A DNA stretch of 64,000 nucleotides from Streptomyces sp. DH-12 (GTDB lineage Bacteria > Actinomycetota > Actinomycetes > Streptomycetales > Streptomycetaceae): positions 2,820,501 to 2,884,500 of the forward strand of contig NZ_PPFB01000001.1 in the NCBI RefSeq assembly GCF_002899455.1. The letters run 5' to 3'. The position numbers and the translations under genes are program-made. Each line of letters starts with the position of its first letter. Position 1 is the stretch's first letter. A model generated the notes under the pieces. That model made no database searches. It was given only the letters and a program-made list of their open reading frames with translations, and was not told the origin of the DNA. This document shows positions 8,944-16,489 of the stretch, one piece after another.

Positions 8944-10494
8944 ATGCCCCGCCCCTTCCGGCTGCGCGCCGCCGCCCTGTCCGCCTGTGCCGTCCTGCTG
9001 CCCGCGCTGCTGGCGGGGTGCGCCGAGGGCGACGACCCGGCCCAGGACCTGACGCGGCAGAAGCTGGACTGGACGGCCTGCCCCGCCCCGGACGAGGCCC
9101 AGGGCGGCGGTCCGGCGCCCTCGCCGCTGCCCGGCGCCCGGGGCGCGTGGGAGTGCGCGACGCTGGAGGCGCCGCTGGACTGGGACGATCCCGAGGGCGA
9201 CACCATCGGCCTCGCCCTGATCCGCGTCCGGTCGAGCGGCCCGGAGAGCGAGCGCATCGGCTCGCTGATCTTCAACTTCGGCGGTCCCGGCGGTTCCGGC
9301 GTCACCACGCTGCCCGCGTTCGGCCAGGACTACGCCACCCTGCGCACCCGGTACGACCTGGTGAGCTTCGACCCGCGCGGGGTCGGCCGCAGCGCGCCCG
9401 TGACCTGCGGGGACGACCAGGAGCTCGACGAGCACCTCCAGCAGGACGGCACCCCCGACGACAACGCCGAACGCACGGAACTGCTGGACAGCACCAAGGA
9501 GTTCAACGCGGCCTGCGAGGACAGCTCCGGGCGCGTCCTGCCGCACGTGCGCACCACGGACGCGGCCCGCGACCTCGACCTGATGCGCCAGGTCCTCGGC
9601 GACGACAAGCTGCACTACTTCGGCATCTCGTACGGCACCGAACTCGGCGGCGTCTACGCCCACCTGTTCCCCGACACGGTGGGCCGCGCGGTGTTCGACG
9701 CGGTCGTCGACCCGGCGCAGAACTACGAGCAGGCCTCGCTCGGACAGGCCCGCGGCTTCCAGCGCGCCCTCGACAACTACGCCGAGGACTGCGTGTCCCG
9801 GACCGAGGACTGCCCCGTCGGCGACAGCGTCCAGGACGTGAAGGACCGCATCGCCAGGCTGTTGCGGGACCTGGACCGCCGGCCCGTCCCCGGCGTCTTC
9901 CCGCGCCGGCTCACCGAGACGATGGCGACGAGCGGGATCGCGCAGGCCCTGTACTCGCAGGACTTCTGGGAGTTCCTCACCGACGGCCTGGAGCAGGCGT
10001 ACGACGGGGACGGCACGATCCTGATGGTGCTGGCGGACTCGATGAACGGCCGCGCCGAGAACGGCGAGTACAGCAACCTCGTGCCCGCCAACGTCGCCGT
10101 CAACTGCGCCGACGCCAAGCCCCGCTACACCCCGGCGGACGTGGAGCGGCTGCTGCCCGGGTTCCGCGAGGCGTCCCCGCTCTTCGGGGACTACATGGCC
10201 TGGGGAATGATCACCTGTACCGACTGGGCGGTGCCGGGCGCCGCCGACCACCCGGACGTCAGCGCTCCGGACGCGGCCCCGATCCTGGTGATCGGCAACA
10301 CCGGCGACCCGGCCACCCCGTACGAGGGGGCGCGCAGCATGGCGAGAGCCCTCGGTGAGGGGGTCGGCGTGGAACTCACGTACCAGGGGCAGGGGCACGG
10401 CGCCTACGGCAGCGAGGACCGCTGCGTGCGGAACGCGGTGCACGGCTATCTGCTGGACGGCACGGTGCCGGAGGCCGGGACGGTCTGCCCCTGA
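8944..10494 (+). CDS. Secreted lipoprotein peptidase, S33 alpha/beta hydrolase with TAP-like C-terminal domain
   Basis: 516 aa. Lipoprotein signal peptide with lipobox LLAGC (Cys26), so probably anchored on the outer face of the membrane. Alpha/beta-hydrolase of the Streptomyces tripeptidyl aminopeptidase/Slp type: oxyanion segment NFGGPGGSG near residue 110, nucleophile elbow GISYGT near 226, acid-region GDPATPYEGA near 450 and catalytic histidine in GQGHGAYG near 481. ATG 8944 is preceded by GGATGGGG. The neighbouring gene at 10641 is a paralogue of the same architecture, so this is a tandem duplication. Expected role: release of N-terminal peptides from extracellular protein. Confidence 0.87.
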   Translation: MPRPFRLRAAALSACAVLLPALLAGCAEGDDPAQDLTRQKLDWTACPAPDEAQGGGPAPSPLPGARGAWECATLEAPLDWDDPEGDTIGLALIRVRSSGPESERIGSLIFNFGGPGGSGVTTLPAFGQDYATLRTRYDLVSFDPRGVGRSAPVTCGDDQELDEHLQQDGTPDDNAERTELLDSTKEFNAACEDSSGRVLPHVRTTDAARDLDLMRQVLGDDKLHYFGISYGTELGGVYAHLFPDTVGRAVFDAVVDPAQNYEQASLGQARGFQRALDNYAEDCVSRTEDCPVGDSVQDVKDRIARLLRDLDRRPVPGVFPRRLTETMATSGIAQALYSQDFWEFLTDGLEQAYDGDGTILMVLADSMNGRAENGEYSNLVPANVAVNCADAKPRYTPADVERLLPGFREASPLFGDYMAWGMITCTDWAVPGAADHPDVSAPDAAPILVIGNTGDPATPYEGARSMARALGEGVGVELTYQGQGHGAYGSEDRCVRNAVHGYLLDGTVPEAGTVCP

Positions 10495-10640
10495 CGCGCC
10501 CGGCCGTACGGAGCGGGGGCGACGAAAGCCCAGCTCAGCGAGTTTTCCACAGGTTTCCCCGTCAGTGACGGGACTGCCTACGATGTCGGGACAGCCGTCC
10601 GCCGCGCGACGCGGACGGCCCGCGAGGGGGGAAGTGGCAC

Positions 10641-12143
10641 ATGACCCGGTTCACACGGTGGGCGGCCCTGACGGTCGCCGCCGCACTGCTGACGGCGGGC
10701 TGCAGCGGCGGCGGCCCGTCGGACGACGGCTCCGGCAAGGACGACAGGGGCGGTGGCGGGACCGCGCTCGACTGGGGGCGCTGCGAGGCGACCGCGGACG
10801 CGCCGGCGCCCGGTGACGAGTGGCAGTGCGCCACGCTCCAGGTGCCGCTGGACTGGTCGGAGCCGGACGGCGAGACGATCGGCCTGGCCCTCGTCCGCGC
10901 CGAGGCCACGGGCGGCGACCGCATCGGCTCCCTGCTGTTCAACTTCGGCGGGCCGGGCGGCTCGGGCGTCTCCACCCTGCCCGCCTACGCCGAAACGGCC
11001 GCCGAGCTGCGCGAGCGGTACGACCTGGTGAGCTGGGACCCGCGCGGGACGGGCGGGAGCAGCGGCGTGCGCTGCCGCGACGACAAGGCCATCGAGGCCG
11101 CCGAGTCCTCCGTGGACTGGACCCCGGACACCCCGGCGGAGGAGCGGGTGTTCCTGGAGGACGCGGCCGACTTCGGCAAGGGCTGCCAGAAGGCCGCCGG
11201 GAAGCTGATGGCGCACGTCTCGACCACCGACACCGCCCGTGACATGGACCGCATCCGGCAGGCCCTCGGCGACGACCGGATGCACTACTTCGGCATCTCC
11301 TACGGCACCGAGCTGGGCGGGGTCTACGCCCACCTCTTCCCCGACAAGGTGGGCCGGATGACGCTGGACGCGGTGGTCGACCCGACCGCCGACACGATCG
11401 GCCACGCCAAGAACCAGACCCGCGGCTTCCAGACCGCCCTCGACAACTACCTGAGGTCCACCGGACGCGACCCGGAGCAGGGCTCGCGGGAGATCGCGGA
11501 CCTGCTGGACCGGATCGACGCCGAGCCGTTGCCGACGTCCTCCTCCGGCCGGGAGCTGACGCAGTCGCTGGCGGTCATCGGCATCGTGCTGCCCCTCTAC
11601 AGCGAGTCCAGCTGGCCGGCGCTGACCAGCGCGCTGGAGGCGGCGGAGGACGGGGACGGCACGGAGCTGCTGGCCCTGGCGGACGGGTACAACGAGCGGG
11701 ACGCCTCGGGGCGCTACGGCACCACGACCCACGCGCAGCGGGTCATATCGTGCCTGGACGACAAGCGGCGGCCCACTCTCGCGGAGACGAAGAAGCTGCT
11801 GCCCGAGTTCGAGGAGCTCTCCCCCGTCTTCGGTCCGTTCCTGGGCTGGGACACGGCGGGCTGGTGCCACGACTGGCCGGTGCCGGGCCAGTTCGAGACG
11901 CCGGAGGTGAGCGCCCCGGGCGCGGCGCCGATCCTGGTCGTGGGCAACACGGGCGACCCGGCCACGCCGTACGAGGGGGCGCGGCGGATGGCGGACGAGC
12001 TCGGCGAGGACGTCGGGGTGGTGCTCACCTGGAAGGGCGAGGGCCACGGCGCCTACGGCAGCGGCAGCGACTGCGTCGACTCCACGGTGAACGCCTACCT
12101 GCTGGACGGCACGGTGCCGCAGGACGGCAAGGTCTGCTCGTAA
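10641..12143 (+). CDS. Second secreted S33 peptidase lipoprotein (paralogue)
   Basis: 500 aa. Signal peptide ending in LLTAGC (Cys21). Same catalytic landmarks as the upstream paralogue: NFGGPGGSG near residue 100, GISYGTELGG near 217, GNTGDPATPYEGA and GEGHGAYG near the C-terminus. The loops between the oxyanion motif and the nucleophile differ clearly from the first copy, suggesting different peptide specificity. ATG 10641 follows GGGGGAAG. A 146-nt spacer separates the two genes, so the second may have its own promoter. A strong hairpin follows the stop codon. Confidence 0.87.
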   Translation: MTRFTRWAALTVAAALLTAGCSGGGPSDDGSGKDDRGGGGTALDWGRCEATADAPAPGDEWQCATLQVPLDWSEPDGETIGLALVRAEATGGDRIGSLLFNFGGPGGSGVSTLPAYAETAAELRERYDLVSWDPRGTGGSSGVRCRDDKAIEAAESSVDWTPDTPAEERVFLEDAADFGKGCQKAAGKLMAHVSTTDTARDMDRIRQALGDDRMHYFGISYGTELGGVYAHLFPDKVGRMTLDAVVDPTADTIGHAKNQTRGFQTALDNYLRSTGRDPEQGSREIADLLDRIDAEPLPTSSSGRELTQSLAVIGIVLPLYSESSWPALTSALEAAEDGDGTELLALADGYNERDASGRYGTTTHAQRVISCLDDKRRPTLAETKKLLPEFEELSPVFGPFLGWDTAGWCHDWPVPGQFETPEVSAPGAAPILVVGNTGDPATPYEGARRMADELGEDVGVVLTWKGEGHGAYGSGSDCVDSTVNAYLLDGTVPQDGKVCS

Positions 12144-12146
12144 CGG

Positions 12147-12192
12147 CGTCGGGGGCCCCGGGCACCCGAGGTGGTGCCCGGAGCCCCCGACG
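12147..12192. terminator. Bidirectional terminator hairpin
   Basis: 20-bp stem with one mismatch: 12147-12166 pairs with 12173-12192 around a 6-nt loop. It lies between the convergent S33 peptidase and moeZ genes and can serve both. Confidence 0.8.
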
Positions 12193-12244
12193 AGGACCCG
12201 GTGGCGGCCGGCGCGATCCGGAGGACCGCTTCGGCCGGGGCGGT

Positions 12245-13423
12245 CTAGTAGACCGGCTTCTCCGGCTCGATCTGGTTGACCCAGCCGATGACGCCGCCGC
12301 CGAGGTGGACCGCGTCGGAGAAGCCCGCGGACTTCAGGACCGCGAGGACTTCCGCACTGCGGACACCCGTCTTGCAGTTCAAGACGATCTTCTTGTCCTG
12401 CGGCAGGCCCTCCAGGGCGTTGCCCATGAGGAACTCGTTCTTGGGGATCAGCCGGGCGCCCGGGATGGAGACGATCTCGAACTCGTTCGGCTCGCGGACG
12501 TCGATGAGCTCGACGTTCTCGCCGTCGTCGATCCACTCCTTGAGCTGCTTGGGAGTGATCGTGGAGTCGGCGGCGGCCGCCTGGGCCTCCTCGGACACGA
12601 CGCCGCAGAAGGCCTCGTAGTCGATGAGCTCGGTGACGGTCGGGTTCTCCCCGCAGATGGCGCAGTTCGGGTCCTTGCGGACCTTGACCTGGCGGTACTG
12701 CATCTCCAGGGCGTCGTAGATCATCAGGCGGCCGACGAGAGGCTCGCCGATGCCGGCCAGCAGCTTGATGGCCTCGTTGGCCTGGATGGAGCCGATGGAC
12801 GCGCAGAGCACGCCCAGGACGCCGCCCTCGGCGCAGGAGGGAACCATGCCGGGGGGCGGGGGCTCCGGGTAGAGGCAGCGGTAGCAGGGGCCGTGCTCGG
12901 ACCAGAAGACGGAGGCCTGGCCGTCGAAGCGGTAGATGGAGCCCCACACGTACGGCTTGTTCAGCAGCACGCAGGCGTCGTTGACCAGGTAGCGGGTCGC
13001 GAAGTTGTCCGTGCCGTCGACGATCAGGTCGTACTGGCTGAACAGGTCCATCACATTGTCGGCCTCGAGCCGCTCCTCGTGCAGGACCACGTTCACGTAG
13101 GGGTTGATGCCCTTGATCGTGTCACGCGCGGACTCGGCCTTGGGGCGGCCGATGTCGGCCTGGCTGTGGATGATCTGGCGCTGCAGGTTCGACTCGTCGA
13201 CCTCGTCGAACTCCACGATGCCGAGCGTGCCGACGCCCGCCGCGGCCATGTACATCAGACCCGGCGAACCCAGGCCGCCGGCGCCCACAAAGAGCACCTT
13301 GGCATTCTTCAGCCGCTTCTGCCCGTCCATGCCCACGTCGGGGATGATCAGGTGGCGGGAGTACCTGCGGACCTCGTCTACGGTGAGCTCGGGGGCCGGC
13401 TCGACCAGGGGTGGCAGCGACAC
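12245..13423 (-). CDS. moeZ: Adenylyltransferase/sulfurtransferase MoeZ
   Basis: 392 aa. Two-domain sulfur-carrier activator: an N-terminal ThiF/MoeB fold with nucleotide loop GAGGLGSPG near residue 45 and zinc-type CAIC near 252, then a C-terminal rhodanese domain (about 270-392) with active-site loop beginning CKTGVRS near 346. It adenylates and then thiocarboxylates small ubiquitin-like sulfur carriers (MoaD/ThiS/CysO type). In actinobacteria it is shared by molybdopterin synthesis and some natural-product pathways. GTG 13423 has GGAG upstream. It faces the second S33 peptidase across a terminator. In mycobacteria the moeB1 homologue neighbours the DUF3152 gene; here the exopolysaccharide-like cassette lies between them. 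Confidence 0.93.
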   Translation of the reverse strand: MSLPPLVEPAPELTVDEVRRYSRHLIIPDVGMDGQKRLKNAKVLFVGAGGLGSPGLMYMAAAGVGTLGIVEFDEVDESNLQRQIIHSQADIGRPKAESARDTIKGINPYVNVVLHEERLEADNVMDLFSQYDLIVDGTDNFATRYLVNDACVLLNKPYVWGSIYRFDGQASVFWSEHGPCYRCLYPEPPPPGMVPSCAEGGVLGVLCASIGSIQANEAIKLLAGIGEPLVGRLMIYDALEMQYRQVKVRKDPNCAICGENPTVTELIDYEAFCGVVSEEAQAAAADSTITPKQLKEWIDDGENVELIDVREPNEFEIVSIPGARLIPKNEFLMGNALEGLPQDKKIVLNCKTGVRSAEVLAVLKSAGFSDAVHLGGGVIGWVNQIEPEKPVY

Positions 13424-13486
13424 GGGGACTCCGTTGGTCGGTCGATCACTACAGTTGTTCTCCCGCCAACACTGCCACGGCCTTTT

Positions 13487-14248
13487 TCATTCCGAGACAC
13501 CCGTTCCGACCCGCGAGACGATGTCGTCCCAGTAGCCGGGCAGCGGCCCCCACGGATCCGCCGGTCCCGGGCGGCCGGAGACGCGGTCCGAGCGGTCGGT
13601 GAAGTAGATGGTGGCGGCGCCCTGCCAGCGGGCGATGCGCAGCGCCTCCTCCAGGTGCGGCCGGGGCACGCCGTGCACGAAGTGGCAGAACCGCTCGGGC
13701 GGATGGTCGGCGGTCCACTCGGCCGCCTGGGACCAGCGGTAGTCGCTCCACGGGCCGGAGTAGGTGACGAGCTGGTCGGCGTGCTCGGCGTAGCCGGGGT
13801 ACGGGTGGGTGCCGTGGCCGAGGACGACGTGGGCGTCCTCGTGGATCGCCCGGAGGGTGGCGACGGTGCGCCGCAGCTCGGGCAGGTCCTCGCGGCCGGC
13901 GGGGCAGCGGTCGAGGAGGAAGCCGTCGACCCGGTACCAGTCGAGGAAGCGGTGGGCGTCCGAGACGATCTCCCCGAAGCTCCGCAGCCCGTAGGCGGTG
14001 TCGACGTGGCCGAGGACGCGCACGCCCGCGTTGCGCAGCCCGCCCGCCGCCTCCAGGCAGCGCGGGTCCGGCTGGACTCCGGGGCCGTCGGCCACGTTCA
14101 GCACCACCCAGTGCAGGGGTGTGCCGGGCCGGTTGAGCCGGTTCCACTCGTCGGGGGCGAGGAGCGGGTGGGCGACGCCCGGGACACCGAGGCCGGTGCC
14201 GAACCCGGTGGCCGTGGCTCCCTGTCTCGGCCGGGTCAGATACGGCAT
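13487..14248 (-). CDS. Spherulin-4 (GH135-type) family protein
   Basis: 253 aa. Matches the spherulation-specific family 4 pattern of a TIM-barrel-like glycosidase: HWVVLNVADGPG near the N-terminus, VLGHVDTAYG, a VDGFLLDRCP segment and HPYPGYAEHAD. Fungal Sph3 of this family (GH135) cleaves alpha-1,4-linked N-acetylgalactosamine polymers during galactosaminogalactan synthesis. I see no signal peptide, so the location of this copy is uncertain. Start ATG 14248 lies inside the 3' end of the upstream epimerase gene (13-nt overlap), indicating translational coupling. It ends the four-gene cassette. Family is fairly secure; substrate is inferred from neighbours. Confidence 0.78.
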   Translation of the reverse strand: MPYLTRPRQGATATGFGTGLGVPGVAHPLLAPDEWNRLNRPGTPLHWVVLNVADGPGVQPDPRCLEAAGGLRNAGVRVLGHVDTAYGLRSFGEIVSDAHRFLDWYRVDGFLLDRCPAGREDLPELRRTVATLRAIHEDAHVVLGHGTHPYPGYAEHADQLVTYSGPWSDYRWSQAAEWTADHPPERFCHFVHGVPRPHLEEALRIARWQGAATIYFTDRSDRVSGRPGPADPWGPLPGYWDDIVSRVGTGVSE

Positions 14249-15240
14249 GCCGCCTCCATCCAGATGTCCGCCAGCGACTCCTCGAGGTTGATGCGGGGGC
14301 GCCAGCCGAGGCGGTCGCGGGCGGTGCGCACGTCGGCCTGCTGCCAGGCCCCGCACCCGTCGGGGTACGGGAAGGCGGCGGTCGCGGCGGGGTGGTGGTC
14401 CGTCTCGGCGCGCGGGTGTCCGACGGTCGCCCGCAGGTGGGTCGCGTGGGCGGTGTGCGTGGTGTGGACGGGCCCGTGGTGCGGCAGGCCGTCGAGTTCG
14501 TTGAGGGCGCCGCCGTAGCCGGCCACCCGGGCGAGGAGCGCGGCGGCGTCCCGGAGGCGGACGGCGCGGCCGGAGCCGATGTTGATGACGCCCTGCGCGG
14601 CGGAGAGCGAGGCGGCGTGCACGGCGCGGGCCACGTCACGGACGTCGACGAAGTCGCGCTGGACGCCGAGCCCGCCGAGCTTCAGCTCGCCGTCGCCGGA
14701 CTGCATGGCGCGGCGCATCGCCTCGGCGAGCCGGCCGAGCGGGGAACCGGCGGGGGTGCCGGGGCCGACGGGCGAGAAGACCCGCAGCACCACGGCGTCC
14801 AGGCCGGAGCCGAGGACCAGTTCGGTGGCGGCGAGCTTGCTGACGCCGTACGGGCCGCCGGGGCGGGGGACGGCGTCCTCGGCCGTGGAGGAGCCCGGCT
14901 GGCTGGGCCCGTACTCGGAGCCGCAGCCGATCTGGACGAGCCGCGCCCCGCAGCCGCTGCGGCGCAGCGCCTCGCAGACGGTGGCGACGGCGACCGTGTT
15001 GTGCCGGGTGAGTTCGCGGGCGCCGCCCCGGGTGGCGCCCGCGCAGTTGATGACCACACCGGGGTGGACGGCGTCGAGGAAGCGGGTGAGGGCGCCGGGG
15101 CTGCCGGTGGCGAGGTCGAAGCGGACGTCGGCGTCGTCACCGCGGCCGAGGGCGGTGAGCTGGACGGCGGGGTCGGCGAGCAGGCGGTCGGCCACGAAGC
15201 GGCCGATGTAGCCGTTGGCTCCGATCAGCAGGACCCTCAT
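14236..15240 (-). CDS. NAD-dependent epimerase/dehydratase (extended SDR)
   Basis: 334 aa. Extended short-chain dehydrogenase fold with dinucleotide motif GANGYIGRF at residues 7-15 and catalytic PYGVSK near residue 127, as in nucleotide-sugar 4-epimerases and dehydratases. C-terminal substrate-binding region about 180-330. In this operon, beside a PelF-type glycosyltransferase and a GH135-type protein, a UDP-GlcNAc/UDP-GalNAc 4-epimerase role (like PelX or fungal Uge3) is the simplest proposal, but sequence alone does not fix the substrate. ATG 15240 is preceded by GAAGGAG and overlaps the stop of a 15-codon ORF as ATGA. Confidence 0.82.
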   Translation of the reverse strand: MRVLLIGANGYIGRFVADRLLADPAVQLTALGRGDDADVRFDLATGSPGALTRFLDAVHPGVVINCAGATRGGARELTRHNTVAVATVCEALRRSGCGARLVQIGCGSEYGPSQPGSSTAEDAVPRPGGPYGVSKLAATELVLGSGLDAVVLRVFSPVGPGTPAGSPLGRLAEAMRRAMQSGDGELKLGGLGVQRDFVDVRDVARAVHAASLSAAQGVINIGSGRAVRLRDAAALLARVAGYGGALNELDGLPHHGPVHTTHTAHATHLRATVGHPRAETDHHPAATAAFPYPDGCGAWQQADVRTARDRLGWRPRINLEESLADIWMEAACRI

Positions 15241-15284
15241 CGGTCGGCTCCTTCGCGGTGGTCGGTGACGGGACGGCAGGTCAT
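15237..15284 (-). CDS. 15-residue ORF coupled to the epimerase
   Basis: ATG at 15284 behind a strong GAAGGAGAA site encodes MTCRPVTDHREGADR and stops at the ATGA that starts the epimerase. No homology is recognisable at this length. It could be a coupling leader that loads ribosomes onto the epimerase cistron. Real translation is not proven. Confidence 0.4.
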   Translation of the reverse strand: MTCRPVTDHREGADR

Positions 15285-15340
15285 GCGGGGTTCTCCTTCG
15301 AATCGGGTCGGGTGCTCCGGGCCGCGGCCGTCGCGGCCGG

Positions 15341-16489
15341 TCACCGCGGCTGCTCCGGCCGCTGGTGCGCCGAGGCGCGGGTGAGGGTGCGGGAGGCGTG
15401 GACCAGCAGGGTCAGAGCGCCCGCACCGCAGGTCAGGACGGGTACGGCGGCAGGGCCCCAGGCGGCGGTGAGGGCCTCCACCGGCGCGCCCAGCGCGGCA
15501 CAGCCGGGCAGGCGGGCCGCGAAGACGGCGGCGGGCGCGAGCACCTGGGCGGCCGCGGTGAGCATGAGGATCACGCGCGGAGCGTGGGTGAAGCCGTGCA
15601 CGGTGAGCAGGCGGGCGACGAAGAGGAGGGCGCCGAGCGCGAGGACCGCCGGGGAGAAGCGCCCCGTGTCGAGGAACGGCGCGCACAGGGCGACGAGCGC
15701 GGCCAGCGCCCCCAGGAACAGGGCGACCGCGCCCAGCAGCACGGGCCGCACCGAAGCGGCGAAGTCCTCCAGGCCGCGGCTGGAGGTGAGCTTGCGGCGG
15801 GCGCGGGTGGTGAAGAGACCGGCCGCCCAGGTCGCGGGCGCGCAGGCGAGGGTGAGGGCCGGGAGCGGAGCGAGGGTCAGCGGCCAGTCGCCGTCCGCGG
15901 TGCCGTCGGGCAGTCCGTCGGGGCCTCCGGCGATCGCGGTGCGCAGCAGGCCGTCGCCCAGCACGGCGTAGGCGAGGAGCCAGCAGGTCCAGGAGCCGGT
16001 GGCCGCCGGCCGGGAGGAGAGGCCGTCGGGGACGGCCAGCGGCCCGCGGCGCAGTGCGGCGCGCAGGGCGAGGGCGACGGCGAGCGCGCCGATGGCCGCC
16101 GTGTACAGGCGGGTCTGGCCGTGGGTGCGGAACAGGACAGCCAGGGAGGCGGCACAGAGCGCGCCGGGCAGCAGCGGGAGCAGGAGCGCCGCGACGGGCC
16201 GGCGGCCGGCCGCCTCCCGGCACGGGGCGTCCGGTGCGGCGGGGCCGTCCGTCGCGGTGTCGGTGTCGCGCGGGACGCGGGCGTAGAGCTCCTCCGCGAG
16301 GGAGAAGACGTCGCGGTGGCGGAAGCGGGCGGCGGTCCGGTCGGTGATGCCGTGGGCCTCCAGGCCCGCCGCGATCTCCAAGGGGTCCACGGCGCGTTCG
16401 CACAGCTCGCGGTGGCGGTGCAGCAGCACCTTGACCGGGTCGGCCGCGCCGGGCAGGGCGCGGCGGCCGAGTTCGTTCAGGTCGGTCAT
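15341..16489 (-). CDS. Polytopic membrane protein of the exopolysaccharide-like cassette
   Basis: 382 aa. A soluble N-terminal portion of about 90 residues is followed by roughly eight to ten hydrophobic segments (for example ALLLPLLPGALCAASLAVLF and PVLLGAVALFLGALAALVAL). I do not recognise a named family. The ATG at 16489 overlaps the stop codon of the glycosyltransferase gene (ATGA), so the two are translationally coupled and probably act together. By position it could be the transmembrane partner of the cytoplasmic glycosyltransferase, as PelG (and PelD/E) are for PelF, but it is shorter than PelG and I see no diagnostic motif. The partner role is inference. Confidence 0.75.
   Translation of the reverse strand: MTDLNELGRRALPGAADPVKVLLHRHRELCERAVDPLEIAAGLEAHGITDRTAARFRHRDVFSLAEELYARVPRDTDTATDGPAAPDAPCREAAGRRPVAALLLPLLPGALCAASLAVLFRTHGQTRLYTAAIGALAVALALRAALRRGPLAVPDGLSSRPAATGSWTCWLLAYAVLGDGLLRTAIAGGPDGLPDGTADGDWPLTLAPLPALTLACAPATWAAGLFTTRARRKLTSSRGLEDFAASVRPVLLGAVALFLGALAALVALCAPFLDTGRFSPAVLALGALLFVARLLTVHGFTHAPRVILMLTAAAQVLAPAAVFAARLPGCAALGAPVEALTAAWGPAAVPVLTCGAGALTLLVHASRTLTRASAHQRPEQPR

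Noticed and set aside
6082..10443. A 1,453-codon antisense open frame spanning the flippase and first S33 peptidase
   Set aside because: Composition is typical of an antisense shadow (H, R, A, G, D rich) and it crosses two well-supported genes.
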